Shown here: positions 7,601-16,158 of the stretch, piece by piece
Numbering within the stretch: the stretch's first letter is position 1
Layout: every line of letters starts with the position of its first letter
NCBI GenBank assembly: GCA_016234925.1
Contig: JACRNI010000055.1
Span: 1-34,347, forward strand
From: Deltaproteobacteria bacterium
GTDB lineage: Bacteria; Desulfobacterota; GWC2-55-46; UBA9637; GWC2-42-11
Reading direction: 5' to 3'
DNA length: 34,347 bases
Translations under genes and position numbers: made by a program
Notes under the pieces: model-generated
The model's database searches: none
Told to the model about the DNA's origin: nothing
The model's input: only the letters and a program-made list of their open reading frames with translations

Positions 7601-10018
7601 GTGAAAAAACTTTTAAAAAGACTGCATGAAGAGGTTGTTGTATTTGACGGCGCCACAGGCACAATGCTTCAGGAGAGGGGGCTAAAGCCGGGGGCGTGTC
7701 CTGACGAGATGAATCTAACAATGCCGGATGCAGTAAAGGCTGTTCACAAGGCATATGTTGATGCTGGCTCAGATATTGTAACAACATGCACATTCGGCGC
7801 AAACAGGATAAAATTAGAAGAATATAATCTTGGAAATAAAGTAAACGAGATAAACTCTCAATCTGTAAAGCTCGCAAAAGAGGCAGTTCATCACCATGCG
7901 CTTGTCGCAGGAGGCATTGGGCCGACAGGCAAGTTTATTGAACCTGTCGGAGATTTATCATTTGATGATGCGCTTAAAATCTATTCAGAGCAGGCGCAAG
8001 CCCTTGCCAATGCTGGCGCTGACTGCATAATCATAGAGACAATGATGGACATAAGGGAGATGAAGGCTGCGATTATGGCGGCAAAGGAAACAGGTCTCCC
8101 TGTCATTGCGACAATGACATTTGATGAGACAATGAGGACTGTTTTAGGCACATCGCCGGAGGTCTTTGCAATAGTTGCTGAATCCATTGGCGCTGATATA
8201 GTCGGCGCAAACTGCAGCCTCGGCGCAGAGGGAATATTCAAGGCGGTTGAGGCAATGTCAAGGGTTTCGGATTTGCCTCTAATTGCGCAGCCGAACGCAG
8301 GCATACCATATTTAAAAGACGGCAGGACAGTATTTCCAGCCGTGCCTTCTGAGATGGCGGAGTATGTCCCAAAATTTCTAAGTATTGGCGTCAGGATAAT
8401 CGGCGGCTGCTGCGGGACAACACCTGAGCATATAAGAAAGATGGGTTCAAGGGTTCAAGGGTTCAAGGGTCAAAGGGTCAAAGGACAAGAAGTCAGCGGA
8501 ACTAAACTTGCGAGCAGGAGCAGGCACACAATATTTGGAAATGAATACCCGCCAATCATAATCGGCGAAAGGATCAATCCGACAGGCAAAAAAGCGTTTG
8601 CGCATGAGATACTGGAACATAAGACATCTACAACAAGAAAAGAGGCAAAGGCGCAGCAGGAATTGGGCGCGGATGCGCTTGATGTAAACATGGGCGTGCC
8701 GGGCGGCGACGAGCCAAAGGCGATGAAGACCGCCATATTCGCGGTAAATGAAAACTGTCATTTACCGGTTGTAATTGATTCATCCAGCGCTTTAGCAATA
8801 GAGGCGGGGCTAAAGTCGGTTGACGGCAAGGCGCTTATAAATTCAGTAAGCGGCGAGGAAAAAAGATTGAGCGCAATACTCCCGCTTGCAAAAAAATACG
8901 GCGCAGCAGTTCTCGGTTTGACGCTTGATAAAAGCGGCATACCTAAAACAGCGGAACACAGGTTTAAGATTGCTGAAAAGATATTAAATGCTGCATTGGA
9001 TGCAGGGCTTAAAAAGTCCGATGTTGTCATAGACTGCCTTGCAATGACCGTAAGCGCTGACCAGAAATCAGCAAGAGAGACCCTAAAAGCAATAAGGCTT
9101 GTAAAGGAAAAACTTGGGCTTACAACCATTCTTGGCGTAAGCAATATTTCCTTTGGTCTGCCGAACCGCGACTTAATCAATGCAAACTTCCTCTCAATGG
9201 CAATTGAGGCAGGGCTTGATGCGGCAATCATAAATCCGCACAGTCATTTGATGATGGACGCATATCATGCCTCGCTCGTTCTTGCAGGAAAGGACATAAG
9301 GGCAGAAAGATACATAAGAAAATACGGGCAGAAGGCAGAAGGCGAGAGCCTGAAGGCAGAAATAAAAGAAGAACCAAAAACAATCGGCGAAAAACTGAAA
9401 AGGGCGATTATAGACGGCGATGAAGAAGGGATTGTGCCTCTGGTTGAAGAGGCGATAAAGCAGGGTTGGGAGCCGCTGAAAATCAGCAACGACGGCCTTG
9501 TGCCGGGACTTGAAGAGGTCGGAAGATTATTTGGTAAAAATATATATTTTCTTCCTCAGATAATGCTTTCAGCAGACACAATGAAACTGGCATTTGAAAG
9601 ATTGAAAAAGGAATTAAAAGGAAAGAAAGGCGAGGGCAGGGGAAAGATTTTGATGGCAACAGTAGAAGGAGATATCCACGACATAGGCAAGAATATTGTA
9701 TCAACGCTTTTAGAAAATCACGGCTTTGATGTCATTGACCTTGGCAAAAATGTGCCTGCTGATAAAATCATTGATGAGGCTGTTAAAAATAATGTTGATA
9801 TTGTAGGTCTATCAGCCCTTATGACAACAACTGTTACAGAGATGGAAAATGTTATTAAAAAATTAAAGGAAAAAGGCATAAATGTAATAACAATGGTCGG
9901 AGGCGCTGTTGTAACACCTGAATTTGCGGATAAAATCGGCGCAGCGAGTTATGCAAAGGATGCGCTTGAGGCAGTTGAAAAGGCAAAGGGGCTTATAAAA
10001 ACAATTTCTAAAACCTAA
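7601..10018 (+). CDS. metH: Cobalamin-dependent methionine synthase lacking the activation domain
   Basis: This 805-aa protein makes methionine from homocysteine and methyltetrahydrofolate through B12. Domains in order are: a homocysteine-binding barrel (~1-280) with zinc cysteines near residue 205 (GANCS) and at C270/C271 (GGCCGTTPEH); a pterin-binding barrel (~310-575, IIGERINPTGKKAF, LDVNMGVPG); and a B12 cap plus Rossmann domain (~590-800) with the cobalt-ligand motif D691-I-H693-D-I-G696. The C-terminal SAM/flavodoxin-dependent reactivation domain of the ~1200-aa E. coli enzyme is absent, as in several anaerobes, so a separate reactivator is expected. The start is GTG. Both interdomain linkers are built from short tandem repeats. 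Confidence 0.93.
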   Translation: MKKLLKRLHEEVVVFDGATGTMLQERGLKPGACPDEMNLTMPDAVKAVHKAYVDAGSDIVTTCTFGANRIKLEEYNLGNKVNEINSQSVKLAKEAVHHHALVAGGIGPTGKFIEPVGDLSFDDALKIYSEQAQALANAGADCIIIETMMDIREMKAAIMAAKETGLPVIATMTFDETMRTVLGTSPEVFAIVAESIGADIVGANCSLGAEGIFKAVEAMSRVSDLPLIAQPNAGIPYLKDGRTVFPAVPSEMAEYVPKFLSIGVRIIGGCCGTTPEHIRKMGSRVQGFKGQRVKGQEVSGTKLASRSRHTIFGNEYPPIIIGERINPTGKKAFAHEILEHKTSTTRKEAKAQQELGADALDVNMGVPGGDEPKAMKTAIFAVNENCHLPVVIDSSSALAIEAGLKSVDGKALINSVSGEEKRLSAILPLAKKYGAAVLGLTLDKSGIPKTAEHRFKIAEKILNAALDAGLKKSDVVIDCLAMTVSADQKSARETLKAIRLVKEKLGLTTILGVSNISFGLPNRDLINANFLSMAIEAGLDAAIINPHSHLMMDAYHASLVLAGKDIRAERYIRKYGQKAEGESLKAEIKEEPKTIGEKLKRAIIDGDEEGIVPLVEEAIKQGWEPLKISNDGLVPGLEEVGRLFGKNIYFLPQIMLSADTMKLAFERLKKELKGKKGEGRGKILMATVEGDIHDIGKNIVSTLLENHGFDVIDLGKNVPADKIIDEAVKNNVDIVGLSALMTTTVTEMENVIKKLKEKGINVITMVGGAVVTPEFADKIGAASYAKDALEAVEKAKGLIKTISKT
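8443..8484 (+). repeat. 8-bp tandem repeat in the first metH linker
   Basis: Three units of GGGTTCAA are followed by two of GGGTCAAA. They encode roughly residues 281-295, the link between the homocysteine and pterin barrels. Because 8 is not a multiple of 3, each unit is read in a different frame, and gain or loss of one unit would shift the frame. Confidence 0.8.
9326..9362 (+). repeat. Short AGAAGGC-type repeat in the second metH linker
   Basis: GCAGAAG-like units recur (gggcagaaggcagaaggc, then cctgaaggcagaa), with a small GGC.GAGAGCC inverted core. They encode about residues 576-588, between the pterin barrel and the B12 cap. The protein there is polar and charged, as expected of a flexible linker. 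Confidence 0.5.
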
Positions 10019-10021
10019 TGT

Positions 10022-10046
10022 CTAATTTCTAATAATTAGAAATTAG
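10022..10046. terminator. Hairpin between convergent metH and PAS/HD-GYP genes
   Basis: CTAATTTCTAA (10022-10032) pairs exactly with TTAGAAATTAG (10036-10046) around TAA. It lies between two genes that converge, 3 nt after the metH stop, with a T-rich run after it on the + strand. It probably serves as a weak two-way terminator. Confidence 0.5.
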
Positions 10047-10070
10047 GATTTAATATATATATTGTATAGC

Positions 10071-13000
10071 CTATTGCCCTGCAGTCTTCAAAAACGCATC
10101 CACCACCTTTGAATCAAACTGAATCCCAGAGCATCTTTTTAATTCTGCAATAATCTCATCCATTGTCTTGCCTTTTCTGTAGGGCCTGTCAGCGCCCATT
10201 GCGTCAATTGCGTCTGCAACGCCGATAATCCTTGCAAAAAACGGAATATCTTCGCCTTTCAATCCGTCTGGATACCCTGTGCCGTCATAAAATTCGTGAT
10301 GATGTTTTACAGCAAGGATAATATCCTTCAACTGTTTTATCGGTTCTAAAATCTCTGCGCCCTTTACAGTGTGCATCTTCATCACATTTAATTCCTCATC
10401 AGAGAGTTTTTCAGGCTTGTCAAGAATATATTCGTATGTGCCGATCTTTCCTATATCGTGCAAAAGCCCTGCAATCTCCAAATCCTTTAATGTCTTTTCA
10501 TCCATACCCATGCCCTTGCCAATCTTTATTGCAATTTCAGTAACCCTTTCCGAATGTCCTGCTGTCCATTTGGATTTGGCGTCAATGGCGGATGAAAGGG
10601 ACTTTACAGTTCCGAGGAAGAGGTTTTCAAGGTCTGCAAGGAGCCGCGCATTTTCCAATGCCACGCCGATTTGAATGCTGATTTTTTCTAAAGTTGAAAG
10701 GTCGTTTGGGGTGAATGCAGACGGTCTTTTTGCGCCGACACTCAATATGCCGACAACATTATCTCTTACCTTTATAGGCATCCTGATATGGGATAAAAAA
10801 CCTGCATCCAATAATTTTTTTTCTACCACCAGCAGATTTGATGACTCGATCAGATTAGCCGCATATTCAGGCATCCCTGTTTTCAATATCTTTGAAGCGC
10901 TTGTTTCTTCAAATTTGACAAAGGCTAAATTTTTTATTACAGCATCGTCTCCACCGCCTGCGGCATATCTAAATCCTTTCTTTTCATTATCCACAAGTGC
11001 AATGGTTACCCTGTCGCAGGATACGAGTCTTGAAATCATCCTGCTGGCAGTTTCTAAAATCTCCTGAGGATTCAGGGTGGAAAGTATGGTTTTGTCTATA
11101 TCATTCATTACCTGTATGGTCTCTATCTTATGAGAAAGTTCCATTGCCTTGTCTATGCCCTCTTTATAATGCCATGCCTCTTCAACGGCTGTTGAGACCT
11201 GATTGGATATGCCCTTGAAGATTTTTTTATCCCTGTCATTAAATTCCACAGGTTTTTTATATATGCTGATTATAAGTCCAAGATGTTTTTTTCGTCCGAG
11301 TAAAGGGATGATAACCATTGTATTAAAGTCTTTTAGCCACGGAACAGGCTTGGATGCAGGATCCGCACCCATAAACGGCGCAGATGAAATCGCCGCATCC
11401 CTTTCCCTTGCCGCCTTTTTTACAAATTCTATGCCTTCATCCAGATGCTCTACCCTAAATCTAGGAATCATTTCATCCGGCAAACCGACAGCGTGAACAG
11501 GCATGAACCTTCTTATATCCTCTTCCCACAGATATGAAAGACATGCATCGCTTTTCATAACCTTGTGTATGCAAATGACAGCCTGCTGCATCAACTTGTC
11601 CATGTCTGTAGTATGCGCGGTTGCCTCGGCAATCATGAGGATATGCGAGGTAATCTCCATCTCGTCCATTATTCTTTTTTCCGCAAGTTTTCTATTGGTA
11701 ATATCGTGAGAGATCCCCATTACCCCAGCCGTATTTCCCTGCAAATCTTTAAGAATAGACGCGGAAAGAAGGCTTGGGAATGTCTCGTTGTTTTTACGCT
11801 TATTAAGTATTTCCTGAACATATATGCCGTGCTCTATTGTCATTTTGTGCGCCTTCAAGCCCTCATCGGGATTTGCATAGAGGATGTCCGCGTGTCTTCC
11901 TAAAACTTCATCTGCTCCATATCCGAATATTTCCTGCGCAGCCTTGTTAAACACAGTAATCCTGCGGTCATTATCAACAGCGACAATCATATCCAGTGAA
12001 CTGTTGATGACATTATTGATATATTCCTGCGATGCCTTTAACGTCTCTTCCGCCTTTTTGGTCCCCGTGATATCCTGTACAATTCCTGTTCCTTTTACAG
12101 TTTTGCCTTGTTCATTGAATTCCACTTCAGCCTTTTCTCTGACCCACTTCATTTCACCGCCAACTAGGATGCGGTGTTCAATATCATAAGGCTCTCTATT
12201 AAGAGCGGCAGTCCATGCTTTATCAACATATTCCAGGTCATCAGGATGAACAGTTTCAAGAAACTTTTCGTATGTAAGAGGTGTTCCAATGGGAACTTTA
12301 AATATGCGATAAGTTTCATCAGACCAAATGAGTTCATTTTTCATTATGTCCAAATGCCAACTCCCGATATGGGCAACCTCCTGCGCCTTCTTAAGATTGG
12401 CTTCGCTTTTCCGAAGATTCTCGTCTAATTTTTTGCGTTCGGTTATATCCTCCATGACATGGGCAGAGTACAGATACCTTCCTTCAGCATCCTTCATTGG
12501 ATAGAATCTCACATTGAATATCCTGTCTATAGAAGGGATAAAAACCTCCTCCACTATATTTTCCTGTAATTCCATTGCCTTTTGGCACATTTTAAGGGGT
12601 GCATCCATTTTAGGAAAGACCTCGTAGTAAGACCTTCCTATAATCTCATTAAATGCCATCCCTGCTGCCATTTGATATGCCTTATTCACCCTCACAAGAT
12701 TAAACTTCTTATCATGGATGAATATAGGGTCTTTTATAGCATCAAATGTTGCCTCCCATTCTTTTTTTGCCTTTTCTACCGCGTCCCATGCAATCTTGCT
12801 TTCAGTAATGTCAGATACGAGTCCGTCGTATGCAGTTAAATTTCCATGCTCGTCATAGTGCATGACCGGCGTATTTCTAATCCATTTGATTCTGCCGTCC
12901 TTGCAGATTATTCTATGTTCAATAGGAGGCACCTTCTTGCCGGATAATATTGCTTCAGCCTGCTTCTTAACAGCCTCGCGGTCATGTTCATGTATCATTT

Positions 13001-13994
13001 GAAGCCATAAGAACGGATAGGCGTCAAATTCATCTGATGTAAAACCGGTTATCCCCGCGCATCCATAGCCGTGGGATGTGGAAACAGGCTTGCCGTTTTC
13101 CACCTTCACTGTGTAGATGTAGCCTGTAACTGAGTCTATTAAATATTTGTATCTGCTTTCGCTTTCCCTGATCATTTTTTCCGCTGTCTTTCGCTCAGTG
13201 ATGTCCCTGATAATCCCTGCGGACTGCCATTTCCCCTGTATATTCATGGCGGATATGGAGAGTTCAATTGGAAATTCTCTGCCGTCTTTGCGCAAGGCTG
13301 AAAGTTCAATGGTTTTGCCCACAACAGGTCCTGTCCCTGTCTCAAAAAATCTATTCAAACCTTTTGATGTCTTTTCACGGAATTTTTCCGGGACAATAAT
13401 ACTATGCAAATTCATGCCCATTACCTCATCCGCTTTATATCCAAACATCTCTTCAGCCTTTTTATTCCATAAAACAATATTGTCAGGCGCTTCCAGACAT
13501 ATGATTGCATCTGCCGCGTTTTCTGCAACTACGCGGAAGCGTTCGGCGTTTATTTTAAAATTTTCTTCTGCAATCTGGCGCAAGGAGATTTCTTGATTGA
13601 GTTTTAGGGTCGCCTCTTCCAGTTGTTTGCTTGTTTCTTGAAATTTTTTCAAGATGTTGTTAAATGAAATTGATATTTCGCGGAGTTCAGCCGCATCTTC
13701 GTGAATATCCATCATAACAAATTCGCCAGAATCAGCCTTTTTCATAAAATCGCTGATTAGCATGAATTTATCAAATATCTGGCGAAGGAGGATAAGCCCT
13801 AAAAGGGAAAGGACAAGGAGAGGCACAATGATAATCGCATAATGATATATAAATTTGAGAATGAGTCCTTCTTCATACAGGACATGGAAGAATATGAGGA
13901 AGGGGAGGATGAAAACTAGGGCAACAACCACAGTCAGCCTGTTTCTGAGACTCTTGCCCTGAATAGATAATCTTTTAGACAAAAAGAGCGGCAT
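10071..13994 (-). CDS. Membrane multi-PAS, GAF, HD-GYP signalling protein (probable c-di-GMP phosphodiesterase)
   Basis: The protein has 1307 aa. Two transmembrane helices (~20-70) and a HAMP-like coiled linker lead into five PAS domains (~150 to ~780), several closed by the typical DITERK-type ending. Two GAF domains and a C-terminal HD-GYP domain follow. The HD-GYP residues are intact: HDIGK at 1179-1183, then HHHEFYDGTGYPDG with GYP at 1240-1242. HD-GYP enzymes hydrolyse cyclic di-GMP, so this is likely a sensor that lowers c-di-GMP in response to several cues. No heme, flavin or ligand residue was identified. The start codon follows a promoter-like sequence almost directly, with no Shine-Dalgarno sequence. 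Confidence 0.9.
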   Translation of the reverse strand: MPLFLSKRLSIQGKSLRNRLTVVVALVFILPFLIFFHVLYEEGLILKFIYHYAIIIVPLLVLSLLGLILLRQIFDKFMLISDFMKKADSGEFVMMDIHEDAAELREISISFNNILKKFQETSKQLEEATLKLNQEISLRQIAEENFKINAERFRVVAENAADAIICLEAPDNIVLWNKKAEEMFGYKADEVMGMNLHSIIVPEKFREKTSKGLNRFFETGTGPVVGKTIELSALRKDGREFPIELSISAMNIQGKWQSAGIIRDITERKTAEKMIRESESRYKYLIDSVTGYIYTVKVENGKPVSTSHGYGCAGITGFTSDEFDAYPFLWLQMIHEHDREAVKKQAEAILSGKKVPPIEHRIICKDGRIKWIRNTPVMHYDEHGNLTAYDGLVSDITESKIAWDAVEKAKKEWEATFDAIKDPIFIHDKKFNLVRVNKAYQMAAGMAFNEIIGRSYYEVFPKMDAPLKMCQKAMELQENIVEEVFIPSIDRIFNVRFYPMKDAEGRYLYSAHVMEDITERKKLDENLRKSEANLKKAQEVAHIGSWHLDIMKNELIWSDETYRIFKVPIGTPLTYEKFLETVHPDDLEYVDKAWTAALNREPYDIEHRILVGGEMKWVREKAEVEFNEQGKTVKGTGIVQDITGTKKAEETLKASQEYINNVINSSLDMIVAVDNDRRITVFNKAAQEIFGYGADEVLGRHADILYANPDEGLKAHKMTIEHGIYVQEILNKRKNNETFPSLLSASILKDLQGNTAGVMGISHDITNRKLAEKRIMDEMEITSHILMIAEATAHTTDMDKLMQQAVICIHKVMKSDACLSYLWEEDIRRFMPVHAVGLPDEMIPRFRVEHLDEGIEFVKKAARERDAAISSAPFMGADPASKPVPWLKDFNTMVIIPLLGRKKHLGLIISIYKKPVEFNDRDKKIFKGISNQVSTAVEEAWHYKEGIDKAMELSHKIETIQVMNDIDKTILSTLNPQEILETASRMISRLVSCDRVTIALVDNEKKGFRYAAGGGDDAVIKNLAFVKFEETSASKILKTGMPEYAANLIESSNLLVVEKKLLDAGFLSHIRMPIKVRDNVVGILSVGAKRPSAFTPNDLSTLEKISIQIGVALENARLLADLENLFLGTVKSLSSAIDAKSKWTAGHSERVTEIAIKIGKGMGMDEKTLKDLEIAGLLHDIGKIGTYEYILDKPEKLSDEELNVMKMHTVKGAEILEPIKQLKDIILAVKHHHEFYDGTGYPDGLKGEDIPFFARIIGVADAIDAMGADRPYRKGKTMDEIIAELKRCSGIQFDSKVVDAFLKTAGQ

Positions 13995-14003
13995 CGTATA
14001 ATA

Positions 14004-14031
14004 AGTCTAGCGTAAAATTGGTATTTGTCAA
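14004..14031 (-). promoter_or_regulatory. Sigma-70-like promoter immediately before the PAS/HD-GYP gene
   Basis: Read on the - strand, TTGACA (14031-14026) is a perfect -35. A 16-nt spacer leads to TAGACT (14009-14004), a 4/6 match to the -10. Only 9 nt separate the -10 from the ATG at 13994, so the transcript would have almost no leader. Confidence 0.5.
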
Positions 14032-14044
14032 CTAGGTGAGGGGA

Positions 14045-14066
14045 TACCTGTCCTTTTGGACAGGTA
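14045..14066. terminator. Hairpin downstream of lpxH
   Basis: TACCTGTCC (14045-14053) and GGACAGGTA (14058-14066) form a perfect 9-bp stem with loop TTTT. On the - strand it sits 8 nt after the lpxH stop and before the promoter of the next gene. No U-run follows, so terminator strength is doubtful. Confidence 0.45.
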
Positions 14067-14073
14067 GGGTTAT

Positions 14074-14790
14074 CTATATTTTAAAGTTTTCCATGCTGAA
14101 TTTTTTATCTTCATACACAATGCATGTAAAATGGCTTATCCAGTCGCCCGGGTTGATGTAAAATTTTTCGCTGTCATTATCGGCTTGTTTAAAAATCTTT
14201 GGCGAGTGCGCATGACCGAGCATTACTGCGTCATAGCCCTGTTTCCATTTATCCCTTGCATAGTCAATGAACATCTCATCATATTTAACCCCCTTTGCAA
14301 GATATTGCCTGCTTCCTTTTGACATTGCATTTGCAATCTGCCAGACCATTGTTGACGGCAGAATATAAAAAACAATCCTCATAAGCCATGAGCGCAAAAA
14401 ATATCTTAAAATTCTATAACCATAATCTTTTTTATTCACCATGTCACCGTGAGCCAGAAAGATTTTTTTATTATCAAACGTTATTTCAGCGCTGTCAGAA
14501 TAAACATCTGCATTCAATGTTTCTGTAAAAATCCTTCCCATAAAAAAATCATGATTGCCTTCAAGGTATATGATTTTTGCGCCTGAGTTTTTTAGTTTCA
14601 AAAGTTTATCAAGGATGGGTTTATGATGCTTGTGCGCAATCTTGTTGCGTCCGTTCCAGAAATCAAAAAGGTCGCCGAGTATCACAAGCAGATTGACATC
14701 CTTTAGATTGTCTAAAAAATTTAGAATAATTTGATAGTTTTTGTCACACGGATTTTTAAGATGCGCATCTGAGATAAATACTGCCTTCAT
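14074..14790 (-). CDS. lpxH: UDP-2,3-diacylglucosamine hydrolase-like metallophosphoesterase
   Basis: This 238-aa calcineurin-type phosphoesterase resembles LpxH, which cleaves UDP-2,3-diacylglucosamine to lipid X in lipid A synthesis at the inner membrane face. The metal-site blocks are all visible: SDAHLKN, LVILGDLFDFWNGRN, LEGNHDFFMGR, AHGDMVN and LGHAHSPK. I chose the second Met (14790) because GGAGG lies 9 nt before it. The longer frame from 14817 starts inside a TGTCATT repeat. It is transcribed away from rsmI. It could be another LpxH-like phosphoesterase, but the length and motif set favour LpxH. Confidence 0.8.
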   Translation of the reverse strand: MKAVFISDAHLKNPCDKNYQIILNFLDNLKDVNLLVILGDLFDFWNGRNKIAHKHHKPILDKLLKLKNSGAKIIYLEGNHDFFMGRIFTETLNADVYSDSAEITFDNKKIFLAHGDMVNKKDYGYRILRYFLRSWLMRIVFYILPSTMVWQIANAMSKGSRQYLAKGVKYDEMFIDYARDKWKQGYDAVMLGHAHSPKIFKQADNDSEKFYINPGDWISHFTCIVYEDKKFSMENFKI

Positions 14791-14811
14791 TTGAAAATAT
14801 TCCTCCGAGAT

Positions 14812-14874
14812 TGTCATTCCGAGCGAAGCGAGGAATCTCGTTTTAGATTGCTTCGGCTTTGCCTCGCAATGACA
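14812..14874. repeat. TGTCATTNCGAG-family palindromic repeat, lpxH-rsmI gap
   Basis: The ends TGTCATTCCGAG (14812-14823) and CTCGCAATGACA (14863-14874) are imperfect inverted repeats around GCGAAGCGAGGAATCTCG and TTGCTTCGGC arms. It is the same family as 3898-4009 and the half copy at 32123. It occupies half of the divergent intergenic space; the remaining ~60 nt up to rsmI must hold that gene's promoter, but I see no convincing one. Confidence 0.75.
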
Positions 14875-14935
14875 TAATGAAAAATCCTATCTTAATACGA
14901 TTTACTCTGCAAGGGTTTTGTGATATTTACTAAAA

Positions 14936-15766
14936 ATGGCAAAACTCTATATTGTTTCAACGCCAATAGGAAATCTTGAGGATATAACCCTGCGAGCACT
15001 ACGGATTTTAAAAGAGGTTGATTTGATAGCGGCAGAGGACACAAGGCACACAAAAAAACTTTTAAATCACTATAACATCAAAACCCCTCTAACAAGTTAT
15101 TTTGAGCATAATGAATTAACAAAAGGCGAGTTTATAATATCAAAAATAAAAGAGGGCAGGGATGCCGCGCTTGTTTCAGATGCAGGAACTCCGGGCATAT
15201 CAGACCCCGGCTACAGGCTTATAAAAATGGCAATTGAAAATAATATAGATGTTTCGCCGATACCCGGCGCCTCTGCTATAATCGCATCGCTTTCTGCATC
15301 AGGGCTTCCCACAGATAGTTTTGCATTTTATGGCTTTCTGCCGGCAAAACAAGGCGAGGTTGAAAGATTGCTCCTAAAGATAAAAAGCGAGAAGCGGACA
15401 GCGGTTTTCTATGAATCCCCAAGAAGACTTTTAAAAACGCTTGAAGCGGTTTTGAAAATATGCGGCGACATAGACATTGTGATTGCAAGGGAGATTACAA
15501 AGGTCTATGAGGAATTTTTAAGGGGAAAGGTTTCCGAAGTATTGGGAAAGATAAAAGGCAGAGAGGTTAAAGGCGAGATAGCAATAATCTTGTCAAACTT
15601 TTTAAAAGAAAAGATAGAAGGAAAAACGATTGAGGATGATATAAGATATTATCTTAAAGAACTCGGACTGCCTTTAAAAGAGACTGCTCAAATAATTGCA
15701 AAGGAATGGGGCATTCCAAAAAGAGAGGTTTATAAAATTGGTTTAAAGATAAAGGAGGAAGGATAA
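14936..15766 (+). CDS. rsmI: 16S rRNA (cytidine(1402)-2'-O)-methyltransferase
   Basis: This 276-aa member of the tetrapyrrole methylase fold methylates the ribose of C1402 in the 16S decoding centre using SAM. Diagnostic blocks are MAKLYIVSTPIGNLEDITLRA at the N-terminus, AAEDTRHTKKLL, ALVSDAGTPGISDPGYRL, PGASAIIASLSASGLPTDSFAFYGFLP and FYESPRRLLKTL. The C-terminal helical extension ends with a helix-turn-helix-like LKETAQIIAKEWGIPKREVYK. The next small gene starts on the base after its stop, so they are translationally linked. Confidence 0.95.
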   Translation: MAKLYIVSTPIGNLEDITLRALRILKEVDLIAAEDTRHTKKLLNHYNIKTPLTSYFEHNELTKGEFIISKIKEGRDAALVSDAGTPGISDPGYRLIKMAIENNIDVSPIPGASAIIASLSASGLPTDSFAFYGFLPAKQGEVERLLLKIKSEKRTAVFYESPRRLLKTLEAVLKICGDIDIVIAREITKVYEEFLRGKVSEVLGKIKGREVKGEIAIILSNFLKEKIEGKTIEDDIRYYLKELGLPLKETAQIIAKEWGIPKREVYKIGLKIKEEG

Positions 15767-15985
15767 ATGAAAAAACTAATACTCGGCATAATCATAGGCA
15801 TTGCGCTTCTCATAGTATTTGTCTATTTCGGAGGCGGCAAATATCTGCAGCAGGCAGGAAAAGAGGCTGAAAAGGCTGGCGGTGAACTTGAGCAGTATGA
15901 AAAGAAACTTAAGGAATCTGCCAAAACAGTGGAAAAGGGCATTGAAAAGGTAAAAGAGAAGATAAAGGAAAAGACAAGCGATTAG
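15767..15985 (+). CDS. Small membrane-anchored coiled-coil protein
   Basis: The protein has 72 aa. An N-terminal hydrophobic helix (~3-22, LILGIIIGIALLIVFVYFGG) is followed by a lysine/glutamate-rich amphipathic region with heptad spacing (QQAGKEAEKAGGELEQYEKK to the end). The ATG follows AAAGGAGGAAGG, a strong ribosome binding site, with zero spacing from rsmI. The layout recalls YtxH- or apolipoprotein-like stress proteins, but the sequence is low in information and I would not assign a function. Confidence 0.75.
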   Translation: MKKLILGIIIGIALLIVFVYFGGGKYLQQAGKEAEKAGGELEQYEKKLKESAKTVEKGIEKVKEKIKEKTSD

Positions 15986-15988
15986 TTT

Positions 15989-16117
15989 ATACAGAGCGTC
16001 ATAACTTAGCATACCTGCGTTGCTCCTCGGCTCGTCGTTGCGGCGTATGCTTAAAAAAATACGCCTCACTCCTCGCCTTTGTCGCGCCTTGGTCTGCTTT
16101 GTTCTGACGCTCTGTAT
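15989..16117. repeat. 129-bp palindromic element before the CCA-adding enzyme gene
   Basis: Perfect 13-bp ends ATACAGAGCGTCA (15989-16001) and complement (16105-16117) enclose two competing inner stems. GGCGTAT (16042-16048) can pair with ATACGCC (16059-16065), or GTATGCTTAA (16045-16054) can pair with TTAGCATAC (16006-16014). The core shares CTCCTCGG and CGCCTTG words with the murI-flanking elements, suggesting a related but diverged class. Confidence 0.65.
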
Positions 16118-16158
16118 GCGGCTTTATTTATGTCGTTGTGTATAAACAAGGAATTATA

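Noticed and set aside
10369-13596. Several + strand open frames of 70-150 aa opposite the PAS/HD-GYP gene
   Set aside because: The - strand frame is continuous and domain-rich for 1307 codons; the opposing frames show no family features.
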